The notes under the pieces: generated by a model | What the model saw: the letters and a program-made list of their open reading frames with translations, nothing else | Databases searched by the model: none | Told to the model about the DNA's origin: nothing | Made by a program: the position numbers and the translations under genes | Part shown: positions 17,783-27,130 of the stretch, in pieces | Position numbering within the stretch: position 1 is the stretch's first letter | Layout: the number at the start of each line of letters is the position of its first letter | Origin: Nitrospira sp. | GTDB taxonomy: Bacteria; Nitrospirota; Nitrospiria; Nitrospirales; Nitrospiraceae | Assembly (NCBI GenBank): GCA_021323395.1 | Contig: JAJONL010000042.1 | Location: 1-32,492 of the forward strand | Direction of reading: 5' to 3' | DNA length: 32,492 bases

Positions 17783-20023
17783 TCACGGCTCGATGATGAT
17801 CTCCAGCGATCCCTCAGCCACTGAAGGATGCACCCTGATCGCGCCGTTCGAACGTTCGAAGCGCAGGTCGATCTTGGCAGAACCCACTCGGACCCCGCTC
17901 AATTCCATGAAGGAAAGGAATTCGGGTAGCGCGGGGCGACAGATCCGAAGCCGGTTGTTCAATGCGTCGGGCCGGAGACCCAATATCGATTCGATCAGGT
18001 AAGGGATGGACGCCGCCGCCCACGCCTGAGGGTGACAGGCCACCGGATATCGAACCGGCACAGGGTATTCATGCCGAGCAAACCCGCAAAACAGTTCGGG
18101 CAGTTGATTGTCCGGGAAACGCAAAGCCGCCTCCAGGAGCCCGCTGAAAATACGCGCGGCGGCTCGCTCATGCCCATAGCGCCGGAACCCGGCTGCGATC
18201 AGCGAATTGTCGTGCGGCCAGACCGTGCCCAGGTGATACCCCATGGGATTGTAGCGCCCCTCATCCGCCGACAGGGTCCGAATTCCCCACCCGCTGAACA
18301 TGGACTCCGCCATCAGCGATTCCATGGTTCGGCGGGCCTTCTCCTCATCGGCTATGCCACACCACAGCGCATGACCGGCGTTGGAGGTGACGACCGCGGC
18401 GGGTCGGCCCCCGGCCTGAAGCGCAAGCGCGTAACAGCCTTTCTCCTCCAACCAGAAATCCCGGTTAAACCGCGCGCGCAGCATGGCCGCGTCCTGTTGG
18501 AGCCGGCCGGCCCGACCGGTGTCTCCGTCTCGTCGGTACAGCTCCGCCATGCTCGTCAACGCCTCATAGGCGTAGGCCTGCACCTCGACCAGCGCGATGG
18601 GTGGTATAGCTGCGCTTCCGTCGGCATTGACCAGGGCATCTCCGGAATCTTTCCATCCTTGATTGTCCAGCCCATGTTCTGAAATCCTTTGATAGTCCAG
18701 ATACCCGTCGCCGTTGCTGTCTCCATACCGGGCCATCCATGTCAGCGCGGCGTCGATATTCGGACGCAACTCATGAAACAGCGCCAGCTGTCCGGTCCAG
18801 GCCGCATGTCGTCCGATCAGAACCAGAAAGAGGACCGTCGCGTCGATCGTGCCGTAGTAGGGCGTATGAGGTATCTCGCCGAGCCTGGCCTTCTCACCGA
18901 CACGCAATTCATGCAGGATCTTGCCCGGCTGCTCTTCGCGCCACGAATCCTCACGTTGTCCCTGATGAAGCCCCAGCAGCCGGAGGGTCTGCTCGGCAAT
19001 TTCCGGGTCGTAGGCCAAAGTCTGGAGCGCGGTAATGAGGCTGTCCCGTCCGAAGAGGGCGACGAACCACGGCACCCCGGCCACGAAGTAGCTGTGATCG
19101 TGCAGGCGGCTCTGCAGCACATGCAGGGCTCGCTGCGATTGTTCCATGACCCGATTCAGCACGAGACTGTCACTCAGGAACCTCGTCTCGCGGGCGAGCC
19201 ACGCGTCCGAGGCCTCTCGCAACACCGCCTGCATCTGGGCGCGATCAGGTTGGTGATAATGTTTCGGCTGAGCAGCCTGACGATCCGGGGATTCGGCGAC
19301 GACCAGCGAGAGGAGGATTTCCCGGCATTCCTGCGGGGCCAGCGTGAGATGGAACCGGGCCGTGGTTCCATCCTGTCCATCCGGCACAGGGTGCCAGTGG
19401 ATCGAGAGGCTGCGGTGGATCTGATCTTTGCCCTCGTAATGAAAGCTGAGAACGCCCTGTTTCCAACTGGGGGGCTGCTGCAGGCCTCGTTCTTCCGACA
19501 CCAGCTCTCGAATAGTGAAAATGTCCTCAAAGGCAGCTTGGAAGGCGAGCGCCACCGGAATGACCGCCGCTTCGGTCCCAAAATTCTGGAACAGCAGCCG
19601 GTCGTGGAGCGCGGGGGTCTTGCCGTCGAGGAGGCGCTCCCACTTGATCCCGATGGTGTCCCGCTCCAGGCACGTTTCCTCGCTCCTTATTTCGGGATTC
19701 GTGAGCTGTAGCATCGCCAGATATCCCAGCTCGGCGTTGGCCACAAGTCGCACCGGCCTTCTGCCCGACAGCGTGATGACATACCCGTTCAGATACCGGC
19801 AGTCGTGATAGTACAAGCCGAAGCCGTGCGCACCCTCCAACGGAAGAATCCCGTCGGAGTCCGTTAAAAAACACAGATCGCCGTCCTTGATGACGACTGC
19901 GTCGGCGATGTCCCCTATCAGCGAGGAGGCGCCGTCTGTGAGCACACGCTCTTGGTGTGTCTGCTTCTCGGCATTCGGCGGAGCAGCGCGGTGAGGATTC
20001 TTTGGCCGGTCCAATTCCGTCAT
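17783..20023 (-). CDS. Glycogen-debranching-type amylo-alpha-1,6-glucosidase
   Basis: A 746-residue bacterial/archaeal-type glycogen debranching enzyme. The N-terminal beta domain (near 30-250) has the family block ILPLEGAHGFGLYYHDCRYL. The C-terminal (alpha/alpha)6 catalytic barrel (near 300-720) shows VPWFVALFGRDSLITALQTL, GEIPHTPYYGTIDATVLFL and DSNGDGYLDYQ. It also shows a GWKDSGDAL motif with conserved acidic residues. It probably hydrolyses alpha-1,6 linkages or trims branched glucans, although some relatives act on other sugars. No signal peptide is seen, so it is likely cytoplasmic. Its ATG overlaps the upstream cyclase stop (ATGA), so the two are co-translated. Confidence 0.9.
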   Translation of the reverse strand: MTELDRPKNPHRAAPPNAEKQTHQERVLTDGASSLIGDIADAVVIKDGDLCFLTDSDGILPLEGAHGFGLYYHDCRYLNGYVITLSGRRPVRLVANAELGYLAMLQLTNPEIRSEETCLERDTIGIKWERLLDGKTPALHDRLLFQNFGTEAAVIPVALAFQAAFEDIFTIRELVSEERGLQQPPSWKQGVLSFHYEGKDQIHRSLSIHWHPVPDGQDGTTARFHLTLAPQECREILLSLVVAESPDRQAAQPKHYHQPDRAQMQAVLREASDAWLARETRFLSDSLVLNRVMEQSQRALHVLQSRLHDHSYFVAGVPWFVALFGRDSLITALQTLAYDPEIAEQTLRLLGLHQGQREDSWREEQPGKILHELRVGEKARLGEIPHTPYYGTIDATVLFLVLIGRHAAWTGQLALFHELRPNIDAALTWMARYGDSNGDGYLDYQRISEHGLDNQGWKDSGDALVNADGSAAIPPIALVEVQAYAYEALTSMAELYRRDGDTGRAGRLQQDAAMLRARFNRDFWLEEKGCYALALQAGGRPAAVVTSNAGHALWCGIADEEKARRTMESLMAESMFSGWGIRTLSADEGRYNPMGYHLGTVWPHDNSLIAAGFRRYGHERAAARIFSGLLEAALRFPDNQLPELFCGFARHEYPVPVRYPVACHPQAWAAASIPYLIESILGLRPDALNNRLRICRPALPEFLSFMELSGVRVGSAKIDLRFERSNGAIRVHPSVAEGSLEIIIEP

Positions 20024-20730
20024 GAATCGTGGATCTCTCCTGTCTTCTCAAAAGCCGCCAACTCGTCGTCCGCGGTCGAGTCTGCATCCGATTCTCCGCG
20101 CGGGCGCAGCAGGGCGCGCGCAGGCGCGCCATCACCCTGCAGGATGTTGAGCGGAAGGCAGATCAGATCGTAGCAACCGGGGTCCGCGCCGGAAAGATCG
20201 AGCCCCTCGATGATCCAGATATCGGCTCCCAGCAGCACGCCGTGAACCTCAGGCCCGTTTTTCTCGTAGCCGCCGACCGACAGGTAATCGATCCCCACCG
20301 TCCGCACCTGCTGTTGCACGAGCCAGCGGGCGGCCTCTGTGGTCAGGTACACGAAATCCTGCATGAAATCCCGCTCCCCCCATTGGCGCGATGAATTTTT
20401 CGTCTTGAACAACAACCGCGCGCCGGGCCGGATCGCATGCCGGCGTAGCTCCTCCAGCGTGATGGCTTCCGGATGATGAATCTGGATGACCTGAGCAGGG
20501 CCGATCGTGGCGGTCAACGGCATCTCATGGATCGCTCGTCCGGCCTTAATAAAATGCAGGGGCGCGTCCATGTGGGTGCCGGTGTGAGATCCGATGAAAA
20601 TGGTCGAGACCGTGGCCTCATCCCCGCAGTCGAGGTCCATGGTGCGATTGATTTGCAGCGGAGGATTGTCCGGCCAGTGCGGCATCCCATTACGTATGGG
20701 GACAGAGATGTCGATCCAGTGCCGTGTCAT
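20020..20730 (-). CDS. Cyclase family protein (kynurenine formamidase-like)
   Basis: A 236-residue metal-dependent hydrolase of the cyclase family. The signature HTGTHMDAPLH spans residues 49-59, and the N-terminus WIDISVPIRNGMPHWPDNP is typical. Relatives hydrolyse N-formylkynurenine, isatin and other amides. The substrate cannot be deduced, and no tryptophan-catabolic gene is nearby. The start at 20730 has a strong SD (AAGGAGG, complement at 20741-20747). It overlaps the debranching enzyme start by 4 bases, so it is the first gene of a two-gene operon, an unusual pairing with carbohydrate metabolism. A 390-bp repeat begins 25 bases upstream of the start codon and may affect its expression. 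Confidence 0.9.
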   Translation of the reverse strand: MTRHWIDISVPIRNGMPHWPDNPPLQINRTMDLDCGDEATVSTIFIGSHTGTHMDAPLHFIKAGRAIHEMPLTATIGPAQVIQIHHPEAITLEELRRHAIRPGARLLFKTKNSSRQWGERDFMQDFVYLTTEAARWLVQQQVRTVGIDYLSVGGYEKNGPEVHGVLLGADIWIIEGLDLSGADPGCYDLICLPLNILQGDGAPARALLRPRGESDADSTADDELAAFEKTGEIHDS

Positions 20731-20755
20731 GACGTTCAGCCTCCTTGTCTTTGGC

Positions 20756-21145
20756 TAAGAGCCTGTTCGAGTAGCAGACTGCTGAAAAAGGCCGCCAGCG
20801 GCGTTCTCGCATCGTTCAGACCCTCAACGTACCGCAAGGGCACGTCTCGGCTCTTCACTCGCTGCGGCCTTGCTGGACGGCCTTTTTGAGCAGTCTGCAG
20901 GAATGTTTTTCTACTGTGCTCCATGTGTGGGACCATCGAAGCTCTAGCTTGCCAATATAGTTTTTTCGCAGTCTGCTAATGCCATTCTGCTGCGGCGCAT
21001 GATCGGCAGCAGTCTGCGTCGTTCTCGGCTCGAAAAATTCCTCAACGTATTCAGCGAATACGCTTCCCGTTTTTTCGAGCCTGCGGTCTCGCAACTGCCG
21101 GAACTCCTTCGCCTCGCTACGAAGGATTACTCGGACAGGCTCTTA
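20756..21145. mobile_element. 390-bp element with 18-bp terminal inverted repeats (MITE-like)
   Basis: The left end TAAGAGCCTGTTCGAGTA (20756-20773) and the reverse complement of the right end (21128-21145) differ at one position. No transposase or coding ORF is inside. The right part (20977-21137) is shared with a second locus at 27144-27306, including an internal hairpin (GGCTCGAAAAA...TTTTTTCGAGCC around CGTATTCAGCGAATACG). The left part (20774-20976) is absent from that second locus and looks like a nested insertion. It lies upstream of the cyclase/debranching operon. Confidence 0.8.
20774..20898. repeat. 125-bp palindromic repeat nested inside the 390-bp element
   Basis: Its ends are GCAGACTGCTGAAAAAGGCC (from 20774) and the reverse complement, reading GGCCTTTTTGAGCAGTCTGC up to 20898, with one mismatch. 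The interior is non-coding. The same GCAGTCTGC word recurs at 20968-20976, at the edge of the region missing from the 27.1-kb relative, and again near 21009. This suggests that the inserted unit is 20774-20976. Confidence 0.75.
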
Positions 21146-21349
21146 GGGATCCATGTAGTCCACTACGGAGTCTCTTCGCCATCAGACCGTCGATGAGTGA
21201 CCCCAACCGGTTGACTCCATACAGCGCATAGAGTGTCCGCCACCAGACTGCCGCAAAGATTCCAGGACGCAGCAGAGGACCAGGCTCACTCCCTGATCGG
21301 CCGATGACCGGGGCCTGCAATCAGGTTGTTCCATCATCATGTTCACCGT
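21146..21349 (-). other. Short spacer with possible gene remnant
   Basis: About 200 bases lie between the repeat and the GH15 stop. A minus-strand reading contains GIFAAVWWRTLYALYGVNRL and then LIDGLMAKRL, which look like ordinary protein sequence. The frame then runs straight into the terminal repeat of the element. It may be the 3' remnant of a gene cut off by repeat insertion. I cannot name a family. Confidence 0.3.
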
Positions 21350-23179
21350 CTAATAAGTTCGACCAGCCTTCTTGAACAGGCGCGCCAGATTCACCCCGCT
21401 CGAAATCACGCCGATATGGCTGAAGGCCTGGGGATAGTTTCCTAGAAATGCTCCCGTCGAAGGATCGATTTCTTCCGGCAACAGTCCGAGATGGCCGGCT
21501 CTCGCGCAGAGAGAGTCGTACAACTCCCTCGCCTCATCCAGCCGGCCCTGCTTGGCCAGGTTGTCCACGAGCCAAAAACTGCAGAGGAGAAACGCGCCCT
21601 CGTGCCCGGCGATTCCATCAGGCGATTCGTCAGGCAGGTACCGGTACAACAACCCCTGTCCCGCCCCCAATCTCTCGACGATCGCGCGGCTCGTGGCGAC
21701 CATTTTCGGATGGTCCGCCGTTACGACTCGGCGCAGCGGCAATGTCAGCAGACTGGCGTCTAATCCCCCGCCCCCCAGATGCTCCGTCAACGACTGTATA
21801 TTCGGATCCCACGCTTCCTCCAGAATCGCGTCCTGAATCTCCTGTGCCGTCCGTCTCCAGGTTTCGGCCGGTCCGGACAATTTGAAACGCTCGGCCATTC
21901 GAGCCGCCCGGTCCAACGCCACCTGACACATGGCGGCCGAATAGGTGAACGGGCGTCCACTGGTACGGACTTCCCAGATGCCGTGATCCGGTTTGCGCCA
22001 TGCCCCTGCCGCAGCGTCGACCAGCTTCACGAGTCGATTCCATCGGCGTTCAGAGGTCCTGCCGTGGTGGGCGGCCCATTGATAGGCACAGTCCAAAATC
22101 TCCCCGTAGACATCGTGCTGTTGCTGCTCCGCGGCCGCATTGCCCCAGCGTACAGGTTTCGATCGGCGGTAGCCTTCCAGCCCGCCATCGAGTCGCTCCT
22201 CCGGAGGCATCCGTCCGTCGAGGTCGTACATGACGCTGGTTTTTCCATCGCGCTCCACAGCATCCAGCACCCAGGCGAGAAAACCGGCGGCCTCGTGCGA
22301 GAGGCTGATGCGATGCAACGCATAGACCGAAAACGCCGCATCCCGCACCCACGCATAGCGATAATCCCAGTTGCGGCCTCCACCGATGAGCTCCGGCAGC
22401 GACGAGGTTGGCGCGGCCACGATCGCGCCGTTTTCAAAGTGATCGAGCAATTTGATGGTGATCGCGGAGCGTCGAACCAGCGCCTCTTGAGGGCCCTGAT
22501 ACTCCAGACACTGCAGCCAGCGCCGCCAAACCGCCATCGTGTCCCTGCGGAGCGCGGCCTCGTCGAAGCGGGCAGAATGCGCGGACCCGTGACGCCAACA
22601 GAGGAGCAGGTGGAACGATTGCCCGGCCTCGATCGTCACCGACGTGCGCAGCCCGGTCAGCGGGACGGTGGAGGAGAGGTGAAGGTTCAGATTGGGCTGT
22701 GCATGGCAACGAATGCGAATTCCACCGTCACGCGACTCCGCCTCAGCGCCGCCACGAGGCTCGACCTGGATCGTCAGGGGTATGCGTCCTTCAACGACCA
22801 TGACACTCCGAAGCAATTCTCGCCGCGTGGCCGACATGTCCTCCGAAAGGTCGGCTCCCGCCACCAAGGGACAGAGATCCGTGACCCGTAACAGCCCGGT
22901 GGGAGATCGCATTTCCGTCACCAACAAGGCGGTATCAGGCTCATAGAATTGGCGGGACTCCAGCACCCTGTCGGGCGCGATCGTGAAATGGCCGCCACGC
23001 GACATATCGAGCAGACTACAGAACAACGGAGGTGAATCAAACCGGGGCACACACAGCCAAGCCAGGCTTCCGTCCCGCCCGATGAGCGCGGCGGTCGCGC
23101 CGTCTCCGACAAGACCGTAGTCTTCAATCGGCAAATATCCGTCGATCCGCTGAAGGTCCTTCCATACAGGTTGCGTCAT
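21350..23179 (-). CDS. Glycoside hydrolase family 15 protein (glucoamylase or trehalase type)
   Basis: A 609-residue GH15 enzyme. The N-terminal beta domain starts with YLPIEDYGLVGDGATAALIG and GSLAWLCVPRFDSPPLFCSL. The helical catalytic barrel from about residue 250 has RNWDYRYAWVRDAAFSVYAL, and the C-terminal LPEEIDPSTGAFLGNYPQAF carries the conserved acidic residues. GH15 members release glucose from alpha-glucans, and some bacterial ones hydrolyse trehalose. Sequence alone does not separate these here. There is no signal peptide, so it is probably cytoplasmic and would work with the debranching enzyme on stored glycogen or trehalose. The ATG at 23179 has a modest SD (AGAGG). Confidence 0.9.
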   Translation of the reverse strand: MTQPVWKDLQRIDGYLPIEDYGLVGDGATAALIGRDGSLAWLCVPRFDSPPLFCSLLDMSRGGHFTIAPDRVLESRQFYEPDTALLVTEMRSPTGLLRVTDLCPLVAGADLSEDMSATRRELLRSVMVVEGRIPLTIQVEPRGGAEAESRDGGIRIRCHAQPNLNLHLSSTVPLTGLRTSVTIEAGQSFHLLLCWRHGSAHSARFDEAALRRDTMAVWRRWLQCLEYQGPQEALVRRSAITIKLLDHFENGAIVAAPTSSLPELIGGGRNWDYRYAWVRDAAFSVYALHRISLSHEAAGFLAWVLDAVERDGKTSVMYDLDGRMPPEERLDGGLEGYRRSKPVRWGNAAAEQQQHDVYGEILDCAYQWAAHHGRTSERRWNRLVKLVDAAAGAWRKPDHGIWEVRTSGRPFTYSAAMCQVALDRAARMAERFKLSGPAETWRRTAQEIQDAILEEAWDPNIQSLTEHLGGGGLDASLLTLPLRRVVTADHPKMVATSRAIVERLGAGQGLLYRYLPDESPDGIAGHEGAFLLCSFWLVDNLAKQGRLDEARELYDSLCARAGHLGLLPEEIDPSTGAFLGNYPQAFSHIGVISSGVNLARLFKKAGRTY

Positions 23180-23431
23180 GCCTAGCCTCTACGTGTACAT
23201 TCCGATATGGATACTTAAGGCGTCCGAGGTCGTGACCGGGCGGTCGCCGCCTCGGATCACTGCCCGAGGCGCAATGTCCAGCCTACTTCCGCTGATCAGG
23301 CATCAGGCGGACTCGCCCCCGTCATCCCCGGATATGGCCTACTCCTCAACGCACCGTGGGCAATCGATTGCATTGATCCCTATTGCAGCGATCGCCTTCG
23401 CGGTGGCCGTGATGCCTAAAAATCTTTCTCA

Positions 23432-24648
23432 TCACAGCCTCGCCGGTCCCTGGGAGCCGGCGGCATACTCAACCAACGGTACACCTCCCTCTGCCCATCG
23501 CGCCAGGATCGGTTCCACGATCCGCCAGGATTCCTCCGCTTCATCATCTCGAATAGACAGGGTCGGATCGCCATTCAGCACATCGAGCAACAGCCGCGCA
23601 TAGGCCGGCAACCCTTCAGGACCGAATGACCGACCCAGCGCGACCTGCTCCAGTTCGAACAGGTCGCATGGTCTGTTGACGTTGACCGAGAGCGTGATGC
23701 GGTCGGGCGCGAGTTCGAGCGTCAACACATTGGGCGGCGGTTGTATCTCCGGTCCGAATGCCACGTGAGGGACGGGTTTGAAGTGCACCAGCAATTCACG
23801 CCGATTACGACCGAGCGCTTTCCCCGTGCGTAGAACAAAAGGCACGCCGGCCCAGCGCCAGTTGTCGATCGACAGGGCCACCTGAGCGAACGTTTCGGTG
23901 TTCCGCCCTGGGTCCACTCCCGCTTCATCGACATAGGCCGCCACCTCCCGTTCGCCAAGGATTCCCTGTCCATACCGGCCGCGCACCGTGCGCCGGTCAA
24001 TCTCCTCATTCGACAGCCGACGGACCGCGCGGAATACATCCACCTTACGGTCCCGGAGCGTGCGTTCATCCAGACTGTGCAACGGCTCCATCGCAATCAA
24101 GGCCAGCAACTGGAGTAAATGATTTTGAACCATGTCTCGAAGCGCGCCGGTTCCGTCGTAAAACGACGCCCGACCGGCCGCCGTCAGGGTTTCGTCCCAG
24201 ACAATCTCAACGCGTTCGAGCAAGATCGGTTCCGAACGGTTTTTCAACAACCAGCTTGCTTCCCTTGGGCAATCCGGATGCCGCCAAGGTTCCAATGGTC
24301 GTCTTTTATAGAGACGGCGGTAAAGCCAGATAGGCGACGATAGGTTGTGTCTCCTTACCCAACATCTCGGCAAGACGAACACGGTCGGTTACGTCGACAG
24401 AGCGGTACTCCGTGCCGGCAAGCACTGCATCGCGCGTGGACGAGGGGATGGGGGAAGTCGCGAAGGACGCGATTTTTTACTTCAAGATGGCGACGGAATT
24501 CCGCGCTGTCCCAGACGTCCCACGCGAGCCCAACGATCCGAAATCCAGCGGGCAGCTCTCCTGCCTCGTGGAGAGGCATGATGGCCGGAATCAGGAAGCG
24601 TGAGGTCAGATCCCCGGAGGCACCCAGAATGACGATTGTTGCAATCAC
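23432..24648 (-). pseudogene. zwf: Glucose-6-phosphate dehydrogenase, broken by frameshift, stop and internal deletion
   Basis: Pieces of one zwf lie in three frames. The N-terminal NADP site (VILGASGDLTSRFLIPA) is read from 24648. At an A6 run (T6 on plus, 24473-24478) the frame shifts and continues as KIASFATSPIPSSTRDAVLA and then PIVAYLALPPSL. A TAA stop follows at 24306-24308. The same frame resumes as LAASGLPKGSKLVVEKPFG and then TDLARTR. Near 24205-24215 it jumps to VEIVWDETLTAAGRASFYDG in another frame. About 50 codons that normally carry the RIDHYLGKE active-site motif and the following strand are missing at this jump. The C-terminal third (GALRDMVQNHLLQLL to the end) is intact. The lost catalytic motif makes a functional product very unlikely. 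Confidence 0.9.
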
Positions 24649-25494
24649 GCCACAATCCTTTTCTGATCATCTTGGTCGTACAGCGGATGGGCCGCTAGAA
24701 ATGCGCGTCTCGATCCCTTTCCCCTCATTCATCATTGTATGATGGACGACCGTCGCGGATAGCGCCGAACCGTCGTCCGGCAGCGCGAGGGCGCCGATCA
24801 CTCATCTCTCTACTCACCATCCCACCGGACGATTAACTAACCCCGGCACGGTCGTCTTCCGGCCTTGTAACCACCCCGTGACTCCAATCGCGCATGGCAA
24901 TGCATCAGTCGCAGCGTCGAGGCTGTCCAGCCTCCCGTTGGCGCGAGTCGTGTCGTCACCCTCGTGCACAAATTCGTAGGCTAGCGTGGGTCAACCAACG
25001 CCTACAGTAGGCAAAACCCTAGTTAATCGTCGTGATTACGTAATAACACGAGAATGGAATTTTTGGAGTGCGTCTCAGCCGACGAATCAAGGCAATCCAA
25101 TCGATGGCACGACAAGGAGCCACGGTCCCCGGCTATGATCTCTTTCCTTGAGAACCGATCTCCCCCCAGATGTCGTTCGTGAGCATGACGAGGCCGGGGT
25201 ACCCCCACCTCTCCACCTCCTCCATTTGCCGCCCCATTGTGCGCCGACGAGAGGCAGGGCCCACCCGACATTGCCTTCAGCCGTTGGAGCCCCTCGCCCG
25301 ATCCTTCGATGAGCGTGACGTTGAAGAGGCCATACGAGGGTGAAACGAAACGGCAGCGTGACGCGTCGGGTGGGAAGCGTAGTCGAATGTAACTACGCCT
25401 GAGGCGGCGATTTGTGAATGAGAGGATGGCCATGGCCGACCTGAGCGATAATCAGAGACAGCGATCGTGTCCATGGCTCATGCGGACTCGCCCC
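24649..25494. other. 846-base region without a recognisable gene
   Basis: No reading frame here has both an SD and believable protein sequence. A minus-strand 136-codon frame at 25023-25433 is rich in Arg, Ser and Gly and matches nothing I know. The stretch includes a perfect GCCTACAGTAGGC palindrome at 25000-25012, followed by an AT-rich segment (25019-25060). It may be a decayed intergenic or regulatory region. Confidence 0.45.
25000..25012. promoter_or_regulatory. Perfect 13-base palindrome, possible operator
   Basis: GCCTACAGTAGGC is a perfect inverted repeat with a 1-base centre, next to CAAAACCCTAGTTAATCG. It resembles a dimeric regulator site or a small hairpin. No intact gene starts close to it, so its target is unclear. 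Confidence 0.3.
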
Positions 25495-26115
25495 TTACAG
25501 ATGCGCCAACCGCTTATCCTGTTCGAGTTTCCCAAACAGATCGTTAAGGGCTGCTCGAATTGCTCGGTTGATCGGCTCGTGATCGTCATCCTTCCCGTCC
25601 CGGCTCACCTCTCCGAACGCTTTTCCCTTGCCGACATGATCGAGAAGGACCCGCCCATTACGCGGGTCCCGCAGCGCACCGTCTACTTTTGCGACATAGA
25701 CGTGATTGAACTTGAAGGACACACTCGGATCGATGTAGACGAACAGCCGGAGCGTCATCAATACATCAGGGAAGTCCGTCTTCGCGATGGAGCGAAACGT
25801 TTTTCGCGCGACGAGATACTCGATGACGGCTTGTTCCCACTGCGACTTTGCCCGATCGAGAGAGGTAATTTTCGCGGTGACGTGATTCTGCAAACGGAGG
25901 TCCGGAATCATACTCGCGCCCGGCTGCACCATATAGATACCCGCATCGGCCAATTCGACTCGAGCTGAATAGGCCACCGGCTGGCTCGTCGGGACCACGG
26001 GAGTCGGATCAAGCACCATGGGATTGCACCCGGCAAGTGAGCATCCGAGGAGGATGAAACCGAAAATCCAAGACTTGTGATGAGATTGAACCTGTTCTCG
26101 AATGTTCCTGTGCAT
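25495..26115 (-). CDS. Putative outer-membrane lipoprotein of unknown function
   Basis: A 206-residue lipoprotein. A basic N-terminus and hydrophobic stretch (WIFGFILLGCSLAGC) end in a lipobox with Cys30, so it is exported and lipid-anchored. The mature part is mixed alpha/beta (near 50-190): AYSARVELADAGIYMVQPGA, LRLFVYIDPSVSFKF and ALRDPRNGRVLLDHVGKGKA. The last resembles lipoproteins that assemble other envelope components, but I cannot name the family. The ATG at 26115 has a GAGGTG SD with good spacing. It is flanked by gene-poor sequence and a stress-protein pseudogene, with no obvious operon partner. Confidence 0.8.
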   Translation of the reverse strand: MHRNIREQVQSHHKSWIFGFILLGCSLAGCNPMVLDPTPVVPTSQPVAYSARVELADAGIYMVQPGASMIPDLRLQNHVTAKITSLDRAKSQWEQAVIEYLVARKTFRSIAKTDFPDVLMTLRLFVYIDPSVSFKFNHVYVAKVDGALRDPRNGRVLLDHVGKGKAFGEVSRDGKDDDHEPINRAIRAALNDLFGKLEQDKRLAHL

Positions 26116-26409
26116 ATCAACACCTCATTCAGCGGATGGCGCGTCGCTCGTTTCTGCGGTCTGCCTCGTGCTGTCCTCTCAACAACCTCCACAGCATACT
26201 GTAATCATACAGGATCATCTCCTGTGCAATGCCCCCAGCCGCCGGCACCCGATCCGGTATGCCCCGCTATCGCATGGCGCCCGTACGGCACTGTCGCGTA
26301 ACACCACACACCTGCTCGCGTCGGTCGCCCTTTGTCACAAGACACGCCTCGAAAGTCCATGGCAGAGGATCTATATAAATCATCGCCGAATACCTCCACC
26401 GGGTGACGA

Positions 26410-27080
26410 CTAGTGGCGGGGCCCATCACGCCTGTTCCTGACAACCAGAAGAGGACAGCCGGCTCGACGCAAGAGCGATTCCGCCACACTCCCCAGCAGC
26501 AAGCGGGACAGCCCCCGGCGACCTTGAGTACCGACTGCGATCATGTCGGTCTGCCACTCTTCGGCCAGACGCAGGATGACCTCAACGGGATGGCCCTGAG
26601 CGGACATACTTTCTGCTGCCCCGCCGTTTTGCTGTAGTTCGCGGACGAGCATGTTCAGCTTGCGCTGTCTAACTTGTCGGACAATCCCTCATCGGCCACG
26701 TGCACGAGACAGACTTGAGCCTTCAGCCGTGCCGCCAGTCCAGACACATAGTGCAACGCCGCATCGGCGCAGGGTGAGAAGTCGGTGGCCACCAGCAACC
26801 GCTCCAGGTTGACCTTCGCATGATGTCGATAGGAATCTCGCGCCACCACCCCCTGCAGGGTCAGCACGGGGCAGGAGGCGCCCCGCACAACCGCTTGCGC
26901 GGTACTGCCGAGCCGCAATCGATCCCAGCCGGTGTGTCCATGCGTGCCCATGACAATGAGCCCAAACGCCCGCCGGGCCGGCTGCTGGAAGTCCGTCGGC
27001 AATACCATGCAGGAAGGCGGTTTGGGAGAGGTTGATCTCATGACAGACCTTTGGTACACGCGACTGTCTGAGCTGTTCAA
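26410..27080 (-). pseudogene. Tandem-domain universal stress protein, frameshifted and N-terminally truncated
   Basis: Two Usp domains are recognisable. The C-terminal half of domain 1 has GLIVMGTHGHTGWDRLRLGS. Domain 2 starts at LERLLVATDFSPCADAALHY and continues with AVGTQGRRGLSRLLLGSVAE and CPLLVVR. Domain 2 is split: the first frame ends in SDKLDSAS and a TGA near 26655, and the rest reads in another frame from about 26652 (MLVRELQQNGG). A single-base loss or two-base gain there restores continuity. The N-terminal half of domain 1, with its nucleotide-binding start, is not recognisable upstream. A repeat lies within about 50 bases of that end and may have caused the damage. Reinitiation at the ATG at 26652 could still yield a half domain. 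Confidence 0.8.
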
Positions 27081-27130
27081 CTACATCTTTGACCATTCTA
27101 GCGAGTCGGGACTCCTCGTTCTACCATAGG

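Noticed and set aside
18689-19711. Plus-strand 340-codon frame
   Set aside because: It is antisense to the debranching enzyme; its length comes from GC-rich codon bias of the real gene.
21779-22891. Plus-strand 370-codon frame
   Set aside because: It is antisense to the GH15 gene, whose motifs are unambiguous.
23432-24648. zwf frameshift as a mere sequencing error
   Set aside because: A homopolymer error could explain one shift, but not the missing block of about 50 codons with the active-site motif.
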